From Salmonella enterica subsp. enterica serovar Choleraesuis (GTDB lineage Bacteria; Pseudomonadota; Gammaproteobacteria; Enterobacterales; Enterobacteriaceae), in assembly GCA_022846635.1 (NCBI GenBank), contig AP025685.1:186001-250000 (forward strand): a DNA stretch of 64,000 nucleotides. Direction: 5' to 3'. Position numbers and translations under genes: made by a program. The stretch's first letter is position 1. Every line of letters starts with the position of its first letter. Shown piece after piece: positions 55,670 to 64,000 of this stretch. Below the pieces are notes generated by a model. That model had not been told where the DNA came from, ran no database searches, and worked only from the letters and a program-made list of their open reading frames with translations.

Positions 55670-58600
55670 ATATCCTTACTCTGGCGCTGGGGCTGGCCGT
55701 CGCCCCGGCATTTGCCGACACGACGCCCCAGCAAAAGCTGCTGGATCAGGTGCGGCTGGGTGAAGCTACCCAGCGCGACGACCTGGTTCGTCAGTCGCTG
55801 TATCGCCTGGAATTAATTGCGCCCGATGACCCCGATGTCATCGCCGCCCGCGCCCGCTACCTGCTGCGTCAGGGCGATAAAGCCGGAGCCGAAAAGCTGC
55901 TGGCGAAATTGAAGCAGGGGGCTCCGCAGACGGCGGCTACTCAGCAAACCCAGCTCAATCTCTATGTTGCCTCCGATGAGGGGCGACAGAAACTACAGCA
56001 GGCGCGATTACTTGGCACCACCGGGCATACCGATGATGCCATAGCCGCCTATCAGCAGTTGTTTAACGGCACCGTGCCGGATGGCGATCTGGCGGTCGAG
56101 TACTGGTCGCTGGTCGCGAAAAAACCGGGGCGGGAGCAGGAAGCCATTGGCAAGCTCCAGGCTCTTAATAAACGGCTGCCGGGTAATACCGCGTTGCAAA
56201 GCCGCCTGGCTCAGCTTCTTTTCGATAATAAACGCGAAGCCGAAGGCTATGCGATGCTGGAGCAGATGGCTCGTTCCAATGCCGGAAACCAGGCCGCCAG
56301 CGGTATGTGGCTGGCCCGCATCCAGCGTATGCCGATAGGGCAACAAAGCGTTGCTTCGCTACAGCGTTTTCTATCGATATTTAATAGCGGCGATGATGCC
56401 GATAGCGCGCGCGAGCTACTGGCCAGCCAGCAAAAACAGCTATCAGACCCGGCGTTTGCCGCTCGTCAGAAAGGGCTGGCTGAGGTGGACGCAGGCAGCG
56501 GCCAGCAGGCTATTGAGCCGCTGAAAGTCGCGCTGAGCAAAGCGGCCAACGACGCTAATCTGATTGCCGCATTGGGCGAGGCATATTCTCAGAAAGATGA
56601 CCGTGCCAATGCGGTAGCGCAACTGCGTAAAGCCATTGCTCTCGACCCGAATAATGCCAGCCGCAGTAGCTGGGATAGCATGCTGAAGAGAAATCTTTAC
56701 TGGTTGTCTATTAAACAGGGTGATGATGCTCTAAAAGCCAATAATACCGCGCTGGCCCGTCAGAAATATCAGCTGGCGCGTCAGACCGATAGCAGCGACA
56801 GCTACGCGGTTCTGGGGCTGGGTGACGTCGCGGTAGCGGAAAAAAATGATAGCGCCGCAGAAGGTTTTTATCGCCAGGCGTTACGTATGGACAGCGGCAA
56901 TAGCAATGCGGTGCGCGGGTTAGCCAATATCTATCGCCGCCAGTCTCCGGAGCGGGCAGAGCAGTTCCTGGCAACGCTTAACGCCAGCCAGCGCCGCAGT
57001 ATCGATGATATTGAACGCAGCCTGATTGATGACCGGCGTTCGGCACAGGCTACCGAACTGGAGAATCAGGGGCAGTGGCTACAGGCGGCTGAAATTCAGC
57101 GTCAGCGTCTGGCGGCGGATCCGGAAAGCGTCTGGGTAACTTATCGCCTGGCTAAGGATTTGGCCTCGGGTGGGCGCATTAGCGAGGCGAATAGCCTGTT
57201 TCAAAACTTTGTCGCCCGTCATCCGGGACAGCCGGATCAGATTTATGCCTATGGGCTGTATTTATCCGGCACCGATCGCGATGACGCGGCGCTCAGTCAC
57301 CTGAATACGCTGCCGCGTACCCAGTGGAATGACAATATTAAAGAGCTTGCCGAACGGCTTGAGTTTAACCGCACCATGGCAGACGCCAACCGGCTGCGGG
57401 AAAATGGCCACGAACCGCAGGCGGTGGCTTTGTTGAAGCAACAGAAGCCATCAACCCGTATCGATCTGACATTGGCGGATTGGGCGCAGCAACGTGGTGA
57501 TGCTCAGGAAGCACAGAGCCGCTATCAGAACGTGTTGCAGCGTGAGCCGGATAATATCGATGCCAGACTTGGACTGGCAGAGCTGTACCTGGCGCAGACC
57601 AACCCGGCGGCGGCCAGGGCAGAGCTTGCTCAGTTGAAACCGCAGGGCGGACTCGAAGCGCAATCGGTCGGCGTGCAGCGGCGGGTGGCAAATGCCAGCG
57701 CCGCGCTCGGCGATAAGACTCAGGCGGGTGCGATTTTTGACCGGATTATGACCAGCGCCCGCCAGCAGCCGCCATCAATGGATAGCGCGCTGGCCCTGCG
57801 CGACGGCGCGCGTTTCCAGGAGACCCAGGGGCAGCCGCAGAAGGCGTTGCAAACCTGGCGGGATGCCATGGTCGCTTCTGGCATTACCAAGACCCGTCCT
57901 CAGGACAATGACACCTTTACCCGCCTGACGCGCAACGACGCCAGCGATGACTGGCTGAAACGCGGGGTGCGCAGCGACGCCGCCGACTTATATAAACAGC
58001 AGGATGTGAATGTCACCCTGGATCATGATTATTGGGGTTCAAGCGGGACGCCGGGCTATTCCGACCTTAAAGCGCAAACCACGATGCTCCAGGTGGATGC
58101 TCCGCTCTATGACGGCCGGATGTTCATGCGCACCGATGTGGTCAATATGAATGCCGGTAGTTTCCACGGGGGGAGCTTTAGCGATAACTGGGGGACCTGC
58201 GCATCCAAAACCTGTGTGAAAAACCATACCCAGCGCGCTTCCGGAGCCAGTATTGCCGCAGGCTGGAGCAATAAAACCTGGGCGGGCGATATTGGTACCA
58301 CCCCGATGGGCTTCGACGTGGTCGATATCGTAGGGGGCCTGAGCTATAGCAGCGATATCGGGCCATTCGGTTATACCGTTAATGCCCACCGTCGGCCTAT
58401 CTCCAGTTCGGTACTGTCATTTGGTGGCCAGCGCGACCCAAACACTGGCACCACGTGGGGCGGCGTGCGCGCGACTGGCGGCGGGTTGAGCATGAGTTAT
58501 GACCGGGGGGAAGCCAATGGCGTCTGGTCTAGTCTTAGTGCTGATAGCCTCACCGGGCGCAATGTCGAAGATAACTGGCGCGTCCGCTGGATGACCGGTT

Positions 58601-59115
58601 ATTACTATAAAGTCATCAATGAGAATAATCGCCGCCTGACGGTTGGCGTAACCAATATGCTCTGGCACTATAACCGCGATCTCAGCGGCTATTCTCTGGG
58701 GCAAGGCGGTTACTACAGCCCGCAGAAATATGTGTCCTTTGCACTGCCGGTGGTATGGCGTCAGCGTACTGAAAACTGGTCGTGGGAAGTGGGTGGTTCG
58801 GTCTCGTGGTCGCACTCTCAGACTGACAACGAGCGCCGCTTCCCTATTTCTCATTTAGTGCCAAATGACGATAGCTATAAAGACAGAGATCATATCGAGC
58901 AGGGCAGCTCTTCAAATGGTTTCGGTTACACCGCCAGAGTACTGGTCGAGCGTCGCATTACGTCGAACTGGTCGATTGGCGCGGGTGTTGATATCCAGGA
59001 AGCTAAAGATTACACCCCAAGCCATGGTTTGATTTTTGTGCGTTATTCTCAGGCTGGCTGGCAGGGAGATATGAATATGCCTCCACAGCCGCTAGTTCCT
59101 TACGCAGACTGGTAA
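55651..59115 (+). CDS. bcsC: BcsC, outer-membrane cellulose export protein
   Basis: 1154-aa exporter (E. coli 1157). The signal peptide is [22 protein letters not shown]. Then comes a long periplasmic superhelix of tetratricopeptide repeats (about 25-790; for example [16 protein letters not shown] and [18 protein letters not shown]). The last ~340 residues form the beta barrel (from about [21 protein letters not shown]), ending in Trp. It completes bcsRQABZC. No terminator was recognised after it; pdeK starts about 100 bp downstream on the same strand. Confidence 0.96.
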   Translation: MRQHTLNILTLALGLAVAPAFADTTPQQKLLDQVRLGEATQRDDLVRQSLYRLELIAPDDPDVIAARARYLLRQGDKAGAEKLLAKLKQGAPQTAATQQTQLNLYVASDEGRQKLQQARLLGTTGHTDDAIAAYQQLFNGTVPDGDLAVEYWSLVAKKPGREQEAIGKLQALNKRLPGNTALQSRLAQLLFDNKREAEGYAMLEQMARSNAGNQAASGMWLARIQRMPIGQQSVASLQRFLSIFNSGDDADSARELLASQQKQLSDPAFAARQKGLAEVDAGSGQQAIEPLKVALSKAANDANLIAALGEAYSQKDDRANAVAQLRKAIALDPNNASRSSWDSMLKRNLYWLSIKQGDDALKANNTALARQKYQLARQTDSSDSYAVLGLGDVAVAEKNDSAAEGFYRQALRMDSGNSNAVRGLANIYRRQSPERAEQFLATLNASQRRSIDDIERSLIDDRRSAQATELENQGQWLQAAEIQRQRLAADPESVWVTYRLAKDLASGGRISEANSLFQNFVARHPGQPDQIYAYGLYLSGTDRDDAALSHLNTLPRTQWNDNIKELAERLEFNRTMADANRLRENGHEPQAVALLKQQKPSTRIDLTLADWAQQRGDAQEAQSRYQNVLQREPDNIDARLGLAELYLAQTNPAAARAELAQLKPQGGLEAQSVGVQRRVANASAALGDKTQAGAIFDRIMTSARQQPPSMDSALALRDGARFQETQGQPQKALQTWRDAMVASGITKTRPQDNDTFTRLTRNDASDDWLKRGVRSDAADLYKQQDVNVTLDHDYWGSSGTPGYSDLKAQTTMLQVDAPLYDGRMFMRTDVVNMNAGSFHGGSFSDNWGTCASKTCVKNHTQRASGASIAAGWSNKTWAGDIGTTPMGFDVVDIVGGLSYSSDIGPFGYTVNAHRRPISSSVLSFGGQRDPNTGTTWGGVRATGGGLSMSYDRGEANGVWSSLSADSLTGRNVEDNWRVRWMTGYYYKVINENNRRLTVGVTNMLWHYNRDLSGYSLGQGGYYSPQKYVSFALPVVWRQRTENWSWEVGGSVSWSHSQTDNERRFPISHLVPNDDSYKDRDHIEQGSSSNGFGYTARVLVERRITSNWSIGAGVDIQEAKDYTPSHGLIFVRYSQAGWQGDMNMPPQPLVPYADW

Positions 59116-59211
59116 TCAGGCACGCAAACCGCGGGTTCCCGAAGGCGTCTTGCAGTATAATCTGTGCATTCGCGGATATTCGCGATATGTGAGTGAGTGC
59201 GGAGGGGCAGT

Positions 59212-61212
59212 TTGCGAGTCAGTCGTTCTTTAACGATTAAACAAATGGCGATGGTTGCTACCGTCGCCATTGTTTTTATTTTTATTTTTAGCGTGACGCT
59301 GTTGTTCCATTTTGTGCAGCAAAACCGCTACACCACGGCCATGCAAATGGAGAGCGTTGCGCGCTCGATTCGCGCGCCTTTATCTAATGCTATTCTGAAG
59401 GCTGACATTCCCCAGGCAGAAATAATCCTCAACCAGATCCAGCCTGCCGGTATTATCGGTCGGGCCGATGTGGTGTTGCCAAACCAGTTTCAGGCGCTGC
59501 GGGTAAGCTTTATACCCGAAAAGCCGGTGCCTCAGCTTATCGCCAGGCTGTTTGAACTGCCGGTGCAAATCACTCTGCCGCTCTATTCACTGGAACGCCC
59601 GGCCAACCCTCAGCCGCTGGCCTATCTGGTGCTACAGGCAGACAGCGAACGCATGTATCGTTATATCGTCAGCACTTTATCTACGCTGACAACGACCTGG
59701 TTATTGCTGTCGTTAATGATAACTGTGGCATTAACCTGGTGTATCAACCGGCTTATCGTGCATCCTTTGCGTAAAATCACCCGGGCGCTCAATGCGGTTC
59801 CTGCAGATGATTTGTCGGACTATCAGCTACCCATTCTCAATCTGCATCATGATGATGAAATAGGTTCGTTAGTACGCGCTTACAATCTCAATCAACGCAT
59901 TCAGCGCAAGCGCCATGAAATGCTGATTGATACCGCCACCCATTATCCGGTTTCGAGTCTGCCTAATAAATCGCTGCTCCTGGCTCTCTTAAAGCAGCAT
60001 CTGGATGATAGTGAAGATGGCGCGCTAATGGTGATCGACTGCGACACCCTTAAAGATGCCGCCGGAGTATTAAATGATGAGCAGCGTGATGTGCTGCTGC
60101 TTACCCTGACCCGAAAAATTCGCGACACCTTGCCTTCAGATATGGTGCTGGCGCAAATCAACGCCCATATCTTTGCAGTCATTGCCCGCGGACTAACGCC
60201 GGGATGGCGAGTAATGGCGTTGGCTGAGAGCCTGCGTGAAGAGATAACCAGCCGGCTGCCGGTTCAGGGGCTGCAACTGCTACCGGTCGTGAGCATCGGG
60301 ATAGCAACTCAGTTCCAGGGCGCTGATGCCGAAGTCCTGTTTCGCCGCGGCGTTGCCGCCTGCTTCGCGGCAAAACGGCTGGGCCAGAACCAGATTCAAT
60401 TCTTCGATCCGGTTCAAATGGAGCTGGCACACCGCCGCCTCACTGAAGTCCATGAACTGCGAAGCGGGCTGGAGAACGGACGCTTTGCATTATGGCTCCA
60501 GCCACAGATAGAACTGGCGACTGGCCGTATTGCCGGAGCCGAGGTGCTGTTGCGTCAACAGCAGGAAAATGGTGAGTGGGAGTTGCCGGATGGCCTGATT
60601 ACTCAGATTGAAGAGTGTGGCCTGATGGTGCACTTCGGCGACTGGATCCTTGAGGAAACCTGCCGGGTGCTGGCCAACTGGCAACGGCGCGGCATTATGC
60701 TCAATATCAGCGTTAACATCTCGGCTCTGCAAATAAAGCATTGCAAGCTCACGGCGGTGATGCAGGGATTGTTGTCCCGCTATCGCATTGCACCGGGTAC
60801 CTTGACGCTTGAGATAACCGAAAGTAACCAGATTACCGATATTCAGGCGGCTATCGATGCACTGCGTCCTTTGCGTGAGGCGGGGGTGACCGTGGCGCTG
60901 GATGATTTCGGCATGGGGTACGCTAGCCTGGCACAGTTGCAAAAAATGAAGGCGCTGCCGGTGGATGTTCTTAAAATCGATAAACTGTTTGTCGATAGCC
61001 TGCCGGAAGAGTCGCGGATAGCCGAGGCAATTATCGGTCTGGCAAATAGTTTAGGCTTAACGCTGGTGGCTGAGGGGGTCGAAAACGATGCTCAGCATCA
61101 GTGGCTGAAAGAGGCTGGAGTCCATATGGCTCAGGGTTATCTTTTTGCAAAAGCCCAACAGCCAGAGTCACTTGCCGCCATTCTGCTCGCCCAGTCAGGC
61201 AATAAACCATGA
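59212..61212 (+). CDS. pdeK: PdeK/YhjK, membrane HAMP-GGDEF-EAL c-di-GMP phosphodiesterase
   Basis: Predicted c-di-GMP phosphodiesterase, 666 aa. Two membrane helices (about 10-35 and 150-175) flank a periplasmic loop, followed by a HAMP-like stretch, a degenerate GGDEF domain (NAHIF instead of GGDEF) and an EAL domain with [28 protein letters not shown] and AEGVE, so catalysis looks possible. The start is TTG 59212 ([14 protein letters not shown], as in E. coli) with GGAGG 7-11 bp upstream; a GTG at 59197 in frame precedes that ribosome site. It likely lowers c-di-GMP near BcsA/BcsE. Confidence 0.92.
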   Translation: MRVSRSLTIKQMAMVATVAIVFIFIFSVTLLFHFVQQNRYTTAMQMESVARSIRAPLSNAILKADIPQAEIILNQIQPAGIIGRADVVLPNQFQALRVSFIPEKPVPQLIARLFELPVQITLPLYSLERPANPQPLAYLVLQADSERMYRYIVSTLSTLTTTWLLLSLMITVALTWCINRLIVHPLRKITRALNAVPADDLSDYQLPILNLHHDDEIGSLVRAYNLNQRIQRKRHEMLIDTATHYPVSSLPNKSLLLALLKQHLDDSEDGALMVIDCDTLKDAAGVLNDEQRDVLLLTLTRKIRDTLPSDMVLAQINAHIFAVIARGLTPGWRVMALAESLREEITSRLPVQGLQLLPVVSIGIATQFQGADAEVLFRRGVAACFAAKRLGQNQIQFFDPVQMELAHRRLTEVHELRSGLENGRFALWLQPQIELATGRIAGAEVLLRQQQENGEWELPDGLITQIEECGLMVHFGDWILEETCRVLANWQRRGIMLNISVNISALQIKHCKLTAVMQGLLSRYRIAPGTLTLEITESNQITDIQAAIDALRPLREAGVTVALDDFGMGYASLAQLQKMKALPVDVLKIDKLFVDSLPEESRIAEAIIGLANSLGLTLVAEGVENDAQHQWLKEAGVHMAQGYLFAKAQQPESLAAILLAQSGNKP

Positions 61213-61278
61213 AAAATGAGTGGTTAATTTCAGGGCTTTTGCGAGTCAGTTCAAAAATCTGGTGATTGGTGTTTCAAA

Positions 61279-61284
61279 TATAAT
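61279..61284 (+). promoter_or_regulatory. candidate -10 of the dctA promoter
   Basis: TATAAT, a perfect -10, with no fitting -35; leader about 95 nt. This fits a promoter driven by an activator (CRP and DcuR in E. coli). Confidence 0.35.
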
Positions 61285-61372
61285 ACGCGAATATATCTGA
61301 TATGTTGTAAGGGTGTTACTTTTAGCGCACAAGGCCGTATAACCATATTCCAGGCCTGCCGTTAGTTGCTGA

Positions 61373-62671
<1,299 letters not shown>

Positions 62672-62680
62672 ATCCCATTA

Positions 62681-62716
62681 AACAGCCCGTCGCCGCTTGC
62701 CCCGGCGGCGGGCTGT
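62681..62716 (+). terminator. inverted repeat after dctA
   Basis: AACAGCCCG and CGGGCTGTT enclose further GC pairing; a short T-run comes only some 15 bp later, so termination efficiency is uncertain. Confidence 0.5.
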
Positions 62717-62750
62717 TGCGCATAATTAGCTTTTTATTTCCCGTCGTTAC

Positions 62751-62779
62751 GGAATTTTTTTTTCATTTCCGCGGTCAAA
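62751..62779 (+). promoter_or_regulatory. candidate sigma-E promoter of yhjJ
   Basis: GGAATTT (62751-62757) and GTCAAA (62774-62779) lie 16 bp apart, the sigma-E layout. The start would be about 70 bp before the yhjJ ATG. As I recall, yhjJ is among the E. coli sigma-E targets. Confidence 0.5.
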
Positions 62780-62854
62780 AAGAAACAAGCATAACTGCAC
62801 GACAAAAAACGTGCAGACGTGGGTCATTTTACCAGGAATGTTTCAGGGGTAGAC

Positions 62855-64000
62855 ATGCAGGGCACCACAAAACGATTGTTCACCAGCGGCATGCTGCTGA
62901 TCTCCGCCGCCAGCTATGTTCAGGCTGAGCCTCTTCAACCCGATCCGGCATGGCAGCAGGGAACTCTGGCGAATGGTTTCCAGTGGCAAGTATTGGCCAC
63001 GCCGCAACGCCCCAACGACCGTATCCAGATTCGATTACTGGTTAACTCCGGTTCTCTGGCTGAGAGCACGCAGCAGTCCGGATTTAGCCATTTTCTGCCG
63101 CGTATTGTGCTAACGGGTGAGCCAATTCCGACCGCCGCTCGCTGGCAGCAGTCTATGGCCGCCGGGCAGACCCCGCCACCGGTCGTAGTTTCCTATGATT
63201 TAACCCAATATGCGCTGAGCCTGCCGGTTCAGCGCGATGATTCGCTTAAAGAAACTCTCGCATGGCTGGCCCGCTCCGTCGGTCAGATGCAGATAACGCC
63301 GCAGCGTATCGACAATGCTCTGAAAGGGAGCGACCGGGTCGAAACCTGGCCTGCTGATACCAAAGACAGCTGGTGGCGTTACCGTCTGCAAGGTTCAGCG
63401 CTGCTGGGCCACGACCCGGCAGAATCGTTGAACCATCCGGTTGATCCGGCGGCGCTTAGTGCTTTCTATCAGCAATGGTATACGCCAGATGCCATGACTC
63501 TGGTGGTGGTGGGTAACGTTGATAGCCGCAACCTGGGCGAGCAAATTTCCCGTATTTTCGGCGAGCTGAAAGGCAAGCGTGAAACGCCGATGCCGGTACC
63601 GACGCTGTCTGCGCTGAAAACGACAGCGGTTAGCATCATGTCAGACAAAGTTACCCGCGATCGTCTGTCGCTGATGTGGGACTCTCCGTGGCAACCGATT
63701 CGCGATGTGGCGGCAATTCAGCGCTACTGGCGTGCGGATTTAGCCCGCGAGGCGCTGTTCTGGCATATTCAGCAAGGGCTTAACAAGAATGCGGCTAATG
63801 ACGTTAACCTGGGATTTGAGTGCCGGGTGCTTTACCAGCGCGCTCAGTGCGGTATGACGATTGAGTCTGCCAACGAAAGGTTGAAGCCGAACACCGAAAT
63901 GATCGGTCGCGAGCTGGCTAAAGTACGCCAGGAAGGGTTGTCGCAGGATGAGTTTGACTCACTTATTTCCCAGAAAAATATTGAGCTACAAACGCTGTTC
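62855..64000 (+). CDS. yhjJ: YhjJ, M16-peptidase-like periplasmic protein (3' end outside window)
   Basis: First 382 codons of a protein like E. coli YhjJ (498 aa). The signal peptide is MQGTTKRLFTSGMLLISAASYVQA, then EPLQPDPAWQQGTLANGFQWQVL, which is the M16 N-terminal strand. The place of the zinc motif HxxEH is taken by H79-F-L-P-R83 (SGFSHFLPRI), so it is unlikely to be an active protease, as in E. coli. AGGGG lies 7 bp before the ATG. It runs uninterrupted to the window end (...IELQTLF). A chaperone-like or scaffold role is only a guess. Confidence 0.93.
   Translation, partial: MQGTTKRLFTSGMLLISAASYVQAEPLQPDPAWQQGTLANGFQWQVLATPQRPNDRIQIRLLVNSGSLAESTQQSGFSHFLPRIVLTGEPIPTAARWQQSMAAGQTPPPVVVSYDLTQYALSLPVQRDDSLKETLAWLARSVGQMQITPQRIDNALKGSDRVETWPADTKDSWWRYRLQGSALLGHDPAESLNHPVDPAALSAFYQQWYTPDAMTLVVVGNVDSRNLGEQISRIFGELKGKRETPMPVPTLSALKTTAVSIMSDKVTRDRLSLMWDSPWQPIRDVAAIQRYWRADLAREALFWHIQQGLNKNAANDVNLGFECRVLYQRAQCGMTIESANERLKPNTEMIGRELAKVRQEGLSQDEFDSLISQKNIELQTLF

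Noticed and set aside
59212..61212. PdeK considered as a diguanylate cyclase
   Set aside because: The GGDEF signature is replaced by NAHIF, while all EAL catalytic positions are kept, so phosphodiesterase activity is the better call.

Overview
The window reads as chromosomal DNA of a member of the Enterobacteriaceae that is neither Escherichia nor Salmonella. Almost every gene has a close, near full-length E. coli counterpart (RhaT 344 aa, SodA 206, SelB 614, GlyQ 303, GlyS 689, DppB 339, BcsA 873). The order follows the E. coli yhj-yia-sel-mtl region but is fused to the rha-sodA-yiiM block, and several E. coli neighbours are missing (kdgT, lldPRD at the junction, malS, xyl genes, yiaAB, cspA at its usual place, yiaD, yiaC, yhjV). 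I cannot name the genus from the sequence alone.

Layout. 1-3.6 kb: rhaR (cut by the left edge), rhaT, sodA, yiiM. 3.6-11.8 kb: yibL, then a species-specific group (YjiK-like protein, class A acid phosphatase lipoprotein, a small membrane ORF, DUF1090 protein), the mannitol operon mtlA-mtlD-mtlR with a CRP-rich promoter, and yibF. 11.9-24 kb: selAB, avtA, bax, wecH, ysaB, glyQS, yiaG, yiaF. 24.2-29.5 kb: a complete 2-ketogluconate pathway (kguE-kguK-kguT-ghrB) with a LacI-type regulator and a PtxS-like operator. 29.6-37.8 kb: bisC, tag, yhjY, an octanucleotide tandem repeat, yhjX with a YpdB-type double site, an HD-domain gene, eptB, tRNA-Pro(CGG). 38.4-44.2 kb: dppABCDF. 44.2-45.0 kb: a non-coding segment holding two copies of a ~97 bp repeat, one interrupted by a GC-rich, stem-loop-dense ~504 bp insertion. 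45.0-59.1 kb: the full cellulose cluster, bcsEFG facing away from bcsRQABZC. 59.2-64 kb: pdeK, dctA and yhjJ (cut by the right edge).

How it works together: the window is rich in carbon uptake and catabolism (rhamnose, mannitol, 2-ketogluconate, pyruvate, C4-dicarboxylates, dipeptides). It also holds envelope and biofilm functions: c-di-GMP-controlled cellulose made by BcsA/B, exported by BcsC and decorated with phosphoethanolamine by BcsG, EptB lipid A/core modification, and the YhjK-type phosphodiesterase next to bcs. bcsQ is intact here, unlike in E. coli K-12 laboratory strains.

The least explained sequence is the 44.2-45.0 kb non-coding segment. Other points worth checking are the kgu operon operator, the octamer repeat after yhjY, the YpdB site, two sigma-E-like promoters (eptB, yhjJ), and the yiiM/yibL synteny junction.
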